Positions 10,405-22,740 of a DNA stretch of 64,000 nt are shown here, piece after piece. Origin of the DNA: Fagopyrum homotropicum (lineage: Eukaryota > Streptophyta > Magnoliopsida > Caryophyllales > Polygonaceae); assembly GCA_033239125.1 (NCBI GenBank), contig BSWB01000005.1, forward strand, positions 18,095,447 through 18,159,446, written 5' to 3'. The notes under the pieces were generated by a model that saw only the letters and a list, made by a program, of their open reading frames with translations, did not search any database and was not told the DNA's origin. Made by a program: the position numbers and the translations under genes. Every line of letters begins with the position of its first letter. The first letter of the stretch is position 1.

Positions 10405-11012
10405 CCTCTTAGTGCCCTCAAAATTTGGACTTATCTTCTTGGTATCCACCAAGTTTCAAAAATCCTCTTGCTACCCTCATGATTTTATTTGTTTCCTCTT
10501 TATACTCATTCTTTATATATTACAATAAAAATTCATTATAAAATAATTAAAAAACCTGAAAAATAATTTTAAAACTAATAATATTTCGAATTAAAATAAA
10601 TGATATAAATAAAATTCAAAATAAAAATTTACTATATTTTTAAATTTCTAGAACCTTAAAAAAAATAATTTAAAAAAAATTGTATTTAATTTAATTTTAT
10701 ATATTTTTTATTTTAAATCTAAGATAAAGAAATTATTTTAATTTATGAAATTAACATTACCAAAATATAAAGTTATATATAAAAACAAATTCTATCATAA
10801 TTTATTAGATTATTTTTTCAATGAGGTCATAATTAATTTTAAATTTATTTTTTAAAATTTTTGTTATTTTGTAATCACTTTTTAATGTAATTAATCAAAA
10901 ATGGGTATAAAGAGGAAACAAATAAAACCATAAGGGTACCAAGAGGATTTTTGAAACTTGGTGGATACGAAGAGAATAAGTCCAAATCTTGAGGGCACCA
11001 AGAGAAAAAACC
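10405..11012. mobile_element. Long-TIR MITE (possibly Mutator-like), about 608 bp
   Basis: About 108 bp at 10405-10515 is repeated in inverted orientation at about 10900-11012 with roughly 90 percent match by eye, including TTTTTGAAACTTGGTGGATA-type words. The AT-rich centre encodes nothing. Both ends abut A/T runs, so the target duplication is not certain; an A-run of 9 bases on each side would suit a Mutator-type element. Confidence 0.75.
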
Positions 11013-11383
11013 CAAAAAAAAAATATATTTGGCATAAAATAGGAAAACGAATTCCAAAAATGTTTATAAGGAGAAAAATAGAAAAACTAATAACTACATT
11101 TGTAGTTTATATATTACATAAAAAATACGAAAATGGTTTAGAATTCATAAATTAATGAGAGAATTTGGCCTACTAGGCCTTTTTTAATTGTGTTTAGTAA
11201 ATGTACTCCTTTATTTTTTACCACTTTCATTTAATGATAGGTAAAAGTAATTAACCCCTTTATTAAAAAAAAAAAAAACCCATATATTTAGAAGAAAAGA
11301 AAAACAGGACTTTGAAACTAAGTTACTGAATCTGTTTTTTATTTGCTTTTGTTTTTTTCTTTTTTTTTTTTTTAATTTTCTGG

Positions 11384-11590
11384 TATAAATATCAGAATTT
11401 TACATACCAAAATTTCACATACCAAAATTACATATCAGAATTTTACATACCAAAAATTTACACACCAGAATTTTAATACCAGAATTTATCATAACATAAT
11501 TTATCATACCTGAATTTATTATACCAGAATTTATCGTACCAGAATTTATCGTACCAGAAATTATCATACTTAAAATTATGATACCAAAAA
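11384..11590. repeat. Minisatellite of about 15-17 bp units
   Basis: A degenerate array of units such as TACCAGAATTTATCG and TACCAAAATTTCACA, roughly a dozen copies. No element borders are visible. Confidence 0.8.
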
Positions 11591-12246
11591 CAGTTTTCTA
11601 TAGACATGCGAAGGAGAAATGTGGTACCAATTGAGTAGTGAAACAATTAATATAAAATACAAAGCAACGCTCAAAATGCATATCTTGCAAGGTATTAACC
11701 GATATATGTTAACAACATAGAAGTATCTACCTCCTTTTCTTACATGTAGTGTGATAGTACTATAGATTCACTGGCATGTGTCATACACAAATATGGGATA
11801 AGCATGTAATGAACAGAAATATAGATTCATCCATTTTTCAAATTTAACAGCACAATGTAGATAAAATAATACTTCTCTATAACTAAAAATTTTCTTCAAC
11901 TATAGAAAAATGATTAGATAAAATATCCAAAAAATCCAATTAAAAGTTGAATGAATTACTGCATTGAAAGATAATGCCGACATTAGACAAAGATGATAAC
12001 AAGCTTGGACGAAGAATGGGGACAATATAAATTTATGAAAGATAACTACCTAGTGATGGTAGAAACACTTCAGGATATATACAAGAAATTACAATATGCA
12101 AATTTTCATAAGACATTATCATTAACCGATGATAAATGAGGAGCACTACATGTATTGAATATCCATTTGTGTTTTTTTTATTATGGTATCAAAGATTTTG
12201 TACAACACAATCTTTTCATTGTGGTATCAAAAATTCTGGATAACAC
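11591..12246. other. Single-copy-looking sequence, nothing recognised
   Basis: Moderately AT-rich with no domain, LTR or repeat that I recognise. It ends with AACAC (12242-12246), which would be the left target duplication of the following LTR if its far border were intact. Confidence 0.4.
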
Positions 12247-13734
12247 TGTAACATCCCGAATTCTCAAAACTCGGGACATTACTGGTTCGGACCTCACAAT
12301 GGGTTCCGACCTCAGTTTGACAACAATATTACTAGGATCTTGCAACAAGACACAAATAAGAAAAACTGAAATTTATGAAATAGTATTTTTAAAGGCATGA
12401 ATGCAACAAGGTCTAGCGGCCTATAGTTCTTAAACAAAGGGAAAAGACTAACTGTCTTAACAAAAGGAAAGAACGACAAAGTAACAACCCAAACCCCCAC
12501 TCTAAGGAGTACGGAGACCCGGCTGACCACTACTTCCGGATCACTCAGCTACTGTTCTAACGTGCGGTAAATCTAAAAACACAACAAAACAACCATTAGC
12601 TAGTTATCTAAATATTAGGAGAATAATAATAGCACACACACACACATATCAATAAACACCCATCATGCTTTCAAACAAGTCCATTTTAAGTCATTCACTC
12701 TTACTAATGATACTTATTTTGTGACACGAGGGATTCCCAAACCTCGCCTCCGCCTCCGTGTAACCATCAGGAATGGATCCGATGCATCTCACCTTGTACC
12801 TGTATGGTCTGGGTATAGAGAACCTCCCAGTCTCCTGGCAGAGCTGGGCAGTGATGTCACGGCCCGTTATACATAAACTTGGGCCTTAAAACATAACAAC
12901 AACGGTCGTCCTAACAAGTTATTATTATAACACACATTGCCTACACACAACCATTATCACCCAATTAATATCCAGAAACCAGCTAAGTAAGTCGCAAGGA
13001 CTTACCTGAGTTAAATCACACTCTAACAAGTCTCAAATCGGTCCGTACTCGTGGTAACTCAAACGCCTGTCAAATAAGGCATGAGGATCAAAACACATCT
13101 CTAAACTCTTAGAAGTTATGAACTTCTAAGCTGTACAATCTCGCGAAGAAAATTTACGAAAAAGTTTCTCTTAGGTTAAAAAGACCATTTTGCCCTTGAT
13201 CCCGAAACTCTCCAACGTCTATCATTAAATTCTCATATTTTTCTTTTAGAATTTATTTCCATACTCTAATTTCTTAAGGATAAAATACTAGAGATTCTAA
13301 TGTTAACCCGGTTTAGAATTTCAAAGGGTTGCTAAGGTCCGACCTACACACTTAGCTACTAGGTCTAAGATCAAATCCTAAAAGCTTAGTTTAAGTTACA
13401 TCATAAATCTTTTCAACCTTCCTCTCTAGTGCATGCTATCCGGTCATACTACTCTAACCCGTCTCGGTTTTGATTCTACCACCCGTCCTCTTGGCTCTTA
13501 TCCTCACCACTCTACTCTTATACATATGTACATATACTTATATATATACCTTACCCGTGTACCTATATATGTATACCTATATATGCTCCATTCCATACGT
13601 CTATATATATCCATCCGTGTAAACTACCCTGGTGCATGTATATATATACTCATATGTCCCAACCCATTCATTTAGATGTACCGATATACGTACACCGTAC
13701 CCTATCTACAAAAGCTTATACTTCGTTTTCTAAA

Positions 13735-13780
<46 letters not shown>

Positions 13781-14656
13781 AATACACCTATACATATGTA
13801 TACAAATACATATTCAACACACAATCATCCTATAATTCTATCTCTACACACACTGTTGTACATCGAAGGGCTTACCTACCGCAGGCTGCAATAGGGTCCT
13901 CCTTTCCGGCTGTTGTGACGCAGCAGGGATGTAGCAGGGCGTCCTGGACCGGGGCTCGTAGGCTGGCTCGAAGGTGCTCACCACAGCACACTACCCTCTT
14001 GGCTGAACACACTGCAGGATCCGAGAGGGACTGGTTCCGATCGATTATTCATACGACAACAAAAGGCGGGATAGGAACGAAGAAAGAAGGAGGACGAAGA
14101 CTCACTACTGCAACGGAGGAGGTAACCCGTCACGGTATCGATCGGTCCTCTACATCGCTTTACTGGCGTCCCGTATCGCGGCTGTGCGACGCTACAAATC
14201 AACGCTCCGGCTGGTGAAATCCGAGACAGAGAGAGAACAAAGAGATAGTAAGGACGACGGCTCACCTGGTGGTCAACAGGATCGGCGGAAGGAAGACCTG
14301 GTGGCTCCGTGGTTGCTTCCGGCTCACTATTGGTCGTGGATTCGGACATCGGGAGTTACTAATGAGGGATGAAGCGGCGATTGGAGTTGAGTATGAACCT
14401 AGCCAGATCCGAGAATGTCTGTTCGGTTCTCGGATTTCCGCTACCCATTTACCCCACTACCTCATTCGAATTCCCTTGTACGGCTTCTCTGTACCCGCTT
14501 TCTCTCTTCTTTGCAATCGTTACAGCCTCCATTGTTGTACTACCTTCTTCTTCCTTAAACATCATAAAAAACCCTAAATTTGAAAATTGGGGGATATTGG
14601 ACTGGAGAGAAATTGAAGGGTTATACGAGGGAATAAGGAATCACCGACATCAAAAT
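12247..14656 (-). repeat. LTR-C, minus orientation, truncated in U3
   Basis: It begins TGTAACATCCCGAATTCTC and is closely similar to the E2 LTR from 18009 for about the first 800 bases (shared splice-like hairpin near 12980-13010), then diverges. No primer site or pol lies next to it, so it is a solo or broken LTR. Its far end is interrupted at 14656 by a plus-oriented LTR. The ORFs at 13433-14818 lie inside U3 and show no known domain. Confidence 0.75.
13738..13779. repeat. (TA)n microsatellite in LTR-C
   Basis: About 20 TA units. Comparable TA tracts occur at related places in the E2 LTRs (19205-19250 and 26436-26475). Confidence 0.95.
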
Positions 14657-16062
14657 TGTAAAGCCCCGTTTCAGGCCTTCACCACCCCCGCGGTGAAGGG
14701 GATCCGTAGACGCGGCTCAACCTCACTGCCGCGGCTCGTCTACGGGCTGTTTTACCTTCGTCTTTTCCTATCTTATTCTATCCATGGGCTTTTGACCCAT
14801 CTTCTTTCTATCTGCTAAAATCTAATCTCATCTTCCGTCGTTCTTTTACAAACGTCCCCTTTATAATCCCGCCTTCTCTTCTTTTTTCTGTTTCCAGTAT
14901 ACGTTATTCTTCAACCCTGAGAGTTGCATCCGTTCCCTCCTTCGTTGCTGAACGTAAGTTTCTTCTTCTCCGATTCTTCCTCACGTTCCTGATTTGTTGC
15001 ATGTCTTCTCTTCTGTTTTGTTTCTTCCTTCGTTTCTTCTTTTCTTCTTCTCCAAGGATCAAGATCGAGTCTTGATTCTTGTTGATCGTTCCGTAGATCA
15101 TGTGTTGTTGTTCTCAGGCTCTTTCGGTTGAGTCTTGACGTGTTCGGATCAAGGAATCAAATCTTGGTTCCCTTGTTGTGAGTTGCTGCCGAAAGGAGGC
15201 CCGACGCAGTTTCTGTCATAGAAACCGCCCCCGGGCCTACGGATCAACCTAGAAACACCCCCCGCAGTTTGGTCTACCCGCCCCCGCGGTTGCACCTAGT
15301 CGGCGCCCCTGCGTCTCCTGTCTGCCTTCCCGCGGTTTCTTCTGCAGTAACTACCGTTCTTGTGAGTTGCTTCCTTCCTTGCTTTCCTTGTTCCTTTCCT
15401 TGGTTCTTATGCATGTTCTTTGCCCCCTGAGTGTTCTGTAAGACTAAGGTTGAGACCTTAGCTTGTAGAGATCTCTTAGAGATCATTAAGGCTAGAAGTT
15501 ATAAACTTCTAGTAATCGTTTCGTTCCTGATTCGTGATGCTTATATGAACAGGCTTTCCTTGCTCCTTTCTTGAGGGAAACTGAGCCGTTTTGTTGAGTT
15601 TTAGATTACCTTCGAGTGAGGTAAGTCCCTTGGACTTACTTAGCTTCACTCCATATATCCGTTTGTTTGTTTGGGCTTGTTTGTGTTGTTTATCTTGTTA
15701 TAAATGATAACCGGAATAGGATTGACCTTGTTATACCTTAATGACCCAAGTGTAATATAATCGGGCGGTGACCGCTTGTCCAATTCAGTATGGGGAAACT
15801 AGGAAGTGCTCTTGCCACCAGTCCAACAGGTGACAGAGGGATGCATCTGCTCTATTCTTGTTGGTGAAAGGGGACAGAGGCAAGATCCTAGTGTTTACTT
15901 TACCTTATGTGTGTTTGTGCCTTTATCGTCTTTCTGATATGTAGAATGTTAGCTAACGGTTTATACCAATGTTGTAGATGTTCCACAGATTCAGGATGCT
16001 GCTGAGTGATCCGGATGGTGTAGACATCCGGGATTCCCGTACATTATAGAACGGTTCATTAT
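14657..16062 (+). repeat. LTR-A relative, plus orientation, 3'-truncated
   Basis: It starts TGTAAAGCCCCG with a following CCCCCGCGGTGAAG block like the E1 LTR at 4200, and aligns with LTR-A through the TTCTTGTGAGTTGC region (15358) and the donor-like hairpin (15618-15645) up to the CCGTACATTATAGAACGG block at about 16045-16062. It then stops abruptly at a minus-oriented LTR. CCGC-type GC motifs occur near 15285-15310. Confidence 0.8.
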
Positions 16063-18008
16063 CTTTAATTAACATTTTCCCTTACTAATCCACTTATGGT
16101 GTGACACAAGAATCTTAACGATCTCACCCTTGTCCCCTTTCACCATACGAGTTTGTACTTGATGTAGATCAGCATCACCCGTTGGACTGGTCGCAAGGCA
16201 CCTCCCAGTCATCCCCATTTTGGACTGGACAAGCGGTCACCACCCGTTATCATACACTTGGGCCAAATATAAACATATAAAGTAGGTGGTCCTATTGCCG
16301 GTTCAGATGTTATAACATAAACAGTAAACACACACATAAACAATAAACACACACCACCAAACACGCATCGAAACTAATACAGAGAATACGAGCTAAGTAA
16401 GTCCGGAGACTTACCTCGTCCCAAAGCTAAACCGATCAACAAAAGCTCTCAACTTCCCGCATGAAGATACTCAACTTCTGGCCAAAACAAGACGCATGAT
16501 CAAAATCTCTCTCTCATGCTAGAAGTCCTTAAACTTCTAGCCCAAATGATCTCTATAAGATCATGCAACCCACATGTTAGGATAACACGTTCTTAGTCTC
16601 GATGCTCTCACAACGACATGTAATCTCAAACCTCAAGCCTAATGATTCTCACAAGATCAAACCATATTCTCAAATCCTTATAACAACCTCACTAGACCGC
16701 AATATCGCCTCAAGCTTAGAAACAACATCAATCCATCAAACAATATCAAGTCCTCAAAACTCACCTAAGGTTCATGGCCACTACTTAGCATTCACACTAG
16801 ATTATGCTCGATCCAACCTAGCATGCTACTATTAAATATAACTAGATCGAGGAAGAAGGTACTCACACGAGGTCGATGGTGGAGGACGATCTACGGATGT
16901 GGAGAATGGATTCGTTGGTCTTTACCGGACGCTTCCGGACCTAAACCCAAAGCTAAGGAAATTTAGCTCATATGCTAAATTTGATTTGAAATATATATAA
17001 TATATAACTCAAAGGTAAAACTCAATTTTCAAACGTCAACGTTAAAATCCCGTAATTCCCTCCCGGGGTAAAAGTACAATACTAGAAACTTGGTCATAGA
17101 ACCGCAATTAAAACCTTGAGCCATAAATCGAAATTAACTCAACCAAGGGATAATATATAGTATTCAAAAATATAAGATTATCCCCGTTATTAAAATCCAA
17201 GATTAAAAATTGCTAAAACATCTCCCGGGCCAAATTATACATTTTCAGAAATATGGGCCATCAATTGTAATTAAAACCTTGGGGCATTTTCTGAAAATAT
17301 CCCAATAGAGGGTATAAATGCAACAATCCAAAAATATCGGTCAAAATTGTAATAACAAAACACTGGGTACATTCTGCAATCAACACAAAACTGAAGGGGC
17401 CGAAATGCAATTACACCAAATAAAAGGGCCCCTGAAATGAATACACCAAATAGGGTTTTTGTTTGAACCCTTGGCAGCAGCAAGGAGGGCATACGAGCGG
17501 CAGGGGTTCCGGCCAGGAGGAAGGCGGCTCCGATGGCTCCCCTGGTGGTTGTAGAAGGGTGGCACCCGACCTCTAGCTCCGGCGAGGACAAGGCAGAGTT
17601 GAGGAGGGCAAAGCAAAGTTCAACAAAGGAGTAGAAGTGGGCGAGGCAAAGGGGGCGGCAGGGCATCGGCAGCTCCTGCAGGGCTGGTGCAGGCCGGGCA
17701 TGGCAAAGATGGTTGGTCGATTTCGGCGGCAAGGTAGGTTGTGCTTGCTGTTGCAACCACACAGGTGAAGAGAGAGTTGGAGAAATGGTAAACAAGGGCT
17801 GCAAAGGTGAGGATGTGAGGGAAGACAGAGGGTTGACATTAGGGGCTCCATGGTCTCTAGCCGCGGAAAAGGTGGAGGCTTCTGTGGGTGTGTTTTGGAA
17901 ATGAAGCAAGCAGAGGACAAGAGAGGTAAGGGAAAACAGAGGTGAGTAGCAAAAAGATCAGAGGGGAAGCTGTAGGTTCCAAGGAGAGAGCAGATGAGGC
18001 AAGGGGGG
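16063..18008 (-). repeat. LTR-D, minus orientation, interrupted by E2
   Basis: The 16080-16420 part is the reverse of LTR-A-type sequence (GGTGACCGCTTGTCC block; donor-like hairpin at 16388-16415), so this is a chromovirus LTR in minus orientation whose outer end was lost at the 16062 junction. The interior to 18003 is U3-like. E2 entered at the G-run at 18003-18008, and the same unit continues at 27873-27990. The 212-aa ORF (17271-17909) and overlapping 147-aa ORF are compositionally biased U3 shadows without domains. Confidence 0.65.
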
Positions 18009-19201
18009 TGTAACACCCCGAATTCTCAGAACTCGGGACATTACTGGTTAGGACCTCACAATGGGTCCCGACCTCAGTTTGACAACAATATTACTAGGAT
18101 CTTGCAACAAGACACAAATAAAGAAAACCGAAATTCATAAAATAGTATTTTTAAGGTAATGAATGCAACACGGTCTAGCAGCCTAAAGTACTTAAACAAG
18201 GGGAAAACAACAACTGTCTGAATAAAAGAAACCACAACAACCAACAACCCCAACCCTAAGGAGTACGGAGACCCGGCTGACCACTACTTCCGGATCACTC
18301 AGCTGCTGGTCTAACCTGCGGTAAATCTAAAAACACAACAAGAGAAACCATTAGCTAGTTATCTAAACATTAAGAGAGTAATAATAGCACACACACATAA
18401 AATAATAAACATCCATCATGCTTTCAAACAAGTCCATTTATTATCTTCATTTAAGTCATTCACTCTAATGATACTTATTTTGTGACACGAGGGATTCCCA
18501 AACCTCGCCTCCGCCCCCGTGTACCCATCAGGAGTGGATCCGATGCATCTCACCGTGTACCTGTATGGTCTGGGTATAGAGAACCTCCCAGTCTCCTGGC
18601 AGAGCTGGGCAGTGATGTCACGGCCCGTTATACATACACTTGGGCCTTAGCTCATAATAACCATGGTCATCCTAACAAGTTATTATTATTATAGTCACGC
18701 ACATCGCACACACACAACCACTATCACTCAATTAATATCTAGAAACTGGCTAAGTAAGTCGCAAGGACTTACCTGAGTCAAATCACATTCTAACAAGTCT
18801 CAATTCGGTCCGTACTTGCGGTAACTCAAACGCCTGTCAAATAAGGCATTTGGATCAGAATCTCATCCAGATGTCCAACCTCATATGTAGGAATTACGGA
18901 GAAAGCTCTCTTACGGTAAAAGACCCTTTTACCCTTAGTGCCGAAATTTCTCAAGCTTATTCTTAAATCCTACTAATTCCTTTTTGCTTGTTTTCTATAA
19001 TTAGTGTCTCTCGGATAGTTTCTAGAGGTTGTAAGATAAATTTCAAACACTCGTCACCTAAAACAACATTACCTCCTTTCCGGTTATTACTCCACCATTA
19101 CACATATATGGATCCGCGTATAAAAACGTCACCTCTCTATGTAAATACTTATGTATATACCGTTTTCTTATTCTCATATTTATATACATTTATTTACCTT
19201 C

Positions 19202-19252
<51 letters not shown>

Positions 19253-20637
19253 GAAGTGTTACATATAAGGATGTTTTATATATAATTACATATATATATA
19301 TAGAGAGATAAATATGTGTTATAATTACATGTATTTATACAAATTTATTAACCATGCCTAACTTTCTACTGCTCAATTGTATAAGCATATATATATACTG
19401 TCACTACTCTTTTACGCGTATACTTATATATGTATATATATACGCAGTACATTGTAATAATGCCAAGACCCAACTTCTACCCTCCATCACCCTAACTAAC
19501 GTGCCTGCTGCTTAACACCACAGAGATCCTACTTCAATCTTCACGATAACGGAACAGGGCTGATGGTTTACCTGTCTGCAACGAGGAAGGAGGCGGTTGC
19601 TACTAGGACCCTCGCGGTGATGATAGCGGTGGAGCAGCCCGAGACACGATGTCGCCGGCAAACGTGAGGTCCTTCCTTTCCGTAAGGGAGAGCGATTAAC
19701 CAAGGACGGTATGGGGTGTACGGGTCTGTAGCTCCGTGGACGACTCGCCCTTCTGCAGCCTAGTTCGATGTGGGTTCCAAGGTTAAGCGATAGGGGTAAT
19801 GCAGAAGGTGACTCGAGGAGTAAGAAGAATAGCCTTGCCTTCACAACTGTCCGGAAAGGCCCGACGCGGTGGCTGTTCTGCCTGGCTTGAGGCGGCAGCG
19901 ATCCGGCTGGAGGCAAGACGGAGTCACGGCGTCGGCTGCTGGAGGCTGTAGACCGAACGCGGAGTTTCCTGCGGCCGGTTTGCTATGCCTTGGTGGTCGA
20001 CGTACCGCTGTGTGCAGACAGGTCCGAGTTGCTGCTATTAGCGAATTAGATCGGAAGGGAAAGATAGACGGAGGGGGGGTGACTCACCTAGTGGTCGCTG
20101 TCGCCGGCGAACGAGGGAGGCGGAAGAATCCGGCGTAGCTGCGTCGTTTGTAAGGGGAGGCTGGGGCGAGTTGCTGCAATAGGCGTTCTTCAGAAGAGGC
20201 AAAGTGAAGCGGCAGTAGATGACGATAGAATAGGATTAGATTAGGTTAACGTATAATTAGGTTAGGGTTAGGATTAGCTTAAGGGAATGGGCTGGTGGGC
20301 TTGGGAAATGGGCCTAATAGTGGGCCACAACCGGCCTGCTCTCTCGTTAAAACAAGGATACGACTCTCGTTACTCGTCCTGGATTTCTGGTTATGTGCGG
20401 GAATTTCTATAATACGGAATTATATTCCGTATTATATAAATTATTATTTTATTTTAAAGTTGCATAAATTATTTCCGGTTACATAGTTTTCATCATTTTA
20501 TGTGAATTAAGGTCACATAAAATGATAGAACTTAAAACTCATTTTACTTTATTTATTTATTGATTTATTTAAGATTGACATATCGAAAATCGGTTAAATT
20601 TAGTTTTAAACGGAAATTAAAATTTTCGGTTATTACA
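18009..20637 (-). repeat. E2 3' LTR
   Basis: Reads TGTAACACCCC at 18009 and ends TATTACA at 20637. It contains the minus-strand donor AG/GT at 18773-18771 and acceptor CGCAG at 18320-18316, a (TA)n tract at 19205-19250 and an inverted repeat TCATTTTATGTG...CACATAAAATGA at 20491-20527. A TTAGGGTTAGG at about 20263-20273 is only two telomere-like units. ORFs of up to 134 aa here occur in both E2 LTRs and have no known domain. Confidence 0.92.
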
Positions 20638-20640
20638 TCA

Positions 20641-20674
20641 GTGCCTCCTTAAAAGAAGTTTCGTCCCGAAACTT
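20641..20674 (-). promoter_or_regulatory. E2 polypurine tract and pre-PPT hairpin
   Basis: On the minus strand, AAGTTTCG-GGA-CGAAACTT (20674-20656) is followed by TTTTAAGGAGGCAC next to the 3' LTR, the same arrangement as in E1. Confidence 0.85.
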
Positions 20675-20843
20675 AAATAATCTTCTTAGTCACATAGTTT
20701 CTTTGGTATCCTTTAATTTCTTCAAATTTCCGTTTTCTACCATGCAACTACTCAATCTTCCAAATCAGACATATATCACATAAAACGTAAACACCCAATC
20801 CAATATAAAAACATGAATGGTCAAATAACACAACATCCGAGTA

Positions 20844-22740
20844 CTAACTCGTCGATACAGGAGTAACCTCTAACCCCGCAAAGAACTCGGGGTAGTTACG
20901 TCTAATACTCTCCTCAGTCTCCCAAGTGGCCTCATCAGCTCCTCTCCTAGACCTCTGGATCCGCAACATAGGTATCTCCTTGGACCGCAGACGTCTAGTA
21001 TTGCGCTCCAATACATCTACTAGGTAATCTACAAATGTATGGTCAGGCTCAACTATCAAATCCTCATGGTTGATAACGTGTCTCGAATCCGGAATGTACT
21101 CTCTCAACTGAGATACATGGAAGACCGGATGGACCCCCTCTAATCTCGGCGGTAACGCTAGTCTATAGGCCACCTCTCCAACTCCCTCCAAGATCTCAAA
21201 AGGTCCGACATATCGGGGACTCAGCTTCCCTTTAATGCCGAAACGTCTGACTCCTCTCGTAGGTGACACTCTCAGTCACACCTGAGCACCCACTCTAAAC
21301 TCCAAAGTTCGACGCCTTTTGTCGGTGTAGGACTTTTGACGACTCTGAGCTGCTAACATCCGCTCTCGGACTAGGGTAATCTGAGCGATGTCATCCTGTA
21401 TCTGATCTGGAGCTACTCCATCAGCTCTGCTGGGCTCATCCCAACATAATGGCGTACGACATCTTCTCCTGTACAAAGCCTCATAGGGAGCCATCCCAAT
21501 AGACGCGTGTCAGCTGTTATTATATGAAAACTCTACCAGTGGAGGATGTTCTGGCCATACATGTCCCCAATCTAGTACACACGCCCGCAACATGTCCTCT
21601 AAAGTCTGAATGGTCCTTTCAGACTGACCGTCTGTCTGTGGGTGATAGGCAGTGGTAAAGTGGAGACTCTACCCCAAAGCAGTATGTACCTGTTGCCAAA
21701 ATCTCGAGGTAAAACGTCCATCTTTATCAGAGACGATAGTCTTCGGTACCCCGTGGAGTCTCACAATGTGTCTGGTGAACTCCTCAGCTAGACGACTCAC
21801 CGGCCACGTTTCCTTAATCGGAATGAAACGTGTGGTCTTCGTCAGACGGTCTACCACTACCCAAATAACATCAAAACCTCTGCTGAGTCTCAAACCTGTG
21901 ACAAAATCCATAAATATATCCTCCCACTTCCACTGTGGTACTGGAAGTGGGTGGAGATCTCCTCCGGACCTACGATGCTCAATCTTGATCTGCTGGCAGG
22001 TCGCACATTGAGCTACATACCGAGTTACATTGGGCTTCAAACCACCCCACTAGAAAGACTGTCTCACATCCTTGTACATCTTACTCACTCCAGGATGTAC
22101 TGAGTATGGGGTAGCATGAGCCTCACCTAGTATCCTCTGTCTCAACTCACTGTCTGACGGCACACAAACGCGGTCCTGACGTCTCATCACTCCATCAACA
22201 CCAATAGTGAACTGTGGGGCCTCATCTCGAGACATCCTGTCTCGGATCCTGATCAAAGTCGGGCAAGTCTCCTGCTTCTATCGGATCTCATCCAAAAAAT
22301 CAGGAAGTAACTCCAAAGTAGCCAATTGACTATCTATATCGGGAAACTGAATCTCTATCTTCAACCAAGCCAAGTCTCTCTGCAACTGTGGCTGTACTGT
22401 CAACCGGGCTATCGCCCTCTCCCTAGGCGTCTTCCGGCTCAAAGCATCAATTACTACATTCGCCTTTCCCGGGTGGTAAAAAAATTCTCAAGGTCGAAGT
22501 CCTTGATCAACTCTAACCACCGCCTCTGGCGATTATTCAACTCTCTCTGAGTGAATATATACTTCAGACTCTTGTGGTCTGTGAAGATCTGATATGTCGC
22601 CCCATAGAGATAGTGACGCCAGCTCTTAAGAGCATGGACTACTGCAGCCAACTCTAGATCATGTGTGGGGTAGTTCTCGTCATACGTCTTCAACAGTCGA
22701 GATGCATAGGCTATGACCTTACCCCTCTGCATCAAAATAC
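20844..22740 (-). pseudogene. E2 pol remnant: RNase H, integrase, chromodomain
   Basis: Reading 22740 to 20844: the RNase H region (FTDHKSLKYI and YASRLLKTY blocks, 22735-22454), the linker, integrase zinc finger (CATCQQ, about 21995), integrase core (DFVTG and VSDKDGR, 21930-21720), the C-terminal GPFEIL region and a chromodomain ending in ATWETEESIRRNYPEF. Breaks: stops at about 22266, 22051 (W codon) and 21515 (W codon), TGA at 21278-21276 (W codon), and a frameshift in the A-run near 22483. It is closely related to the E3 pol at 61983-63911. Confidence 0.9.

Noticed and set aside
13433..14818. Several ORFs of 70-149 aa as a host gene
   Set aside because: They span LTR-C U3 and the start of an LTR-A relative, switch frames and have no domain or splice logic.
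17271..18016. Overlapping 212-aa and 147-aa minus ORFs, possibly a gene split by E2
   Set aside because: Rejoining the E2 target site in the frame of the 212-aa ORF meets a TGA at about 17960, and neither ORF has a recognisable domain. The region is LTR U3.
20255..20278. TTAGGGTTAGG telomere-like sequence (also near 27490)
   Set aside because: Only two units, embedded in both E2 LTRs; not an interstitial telomere array.
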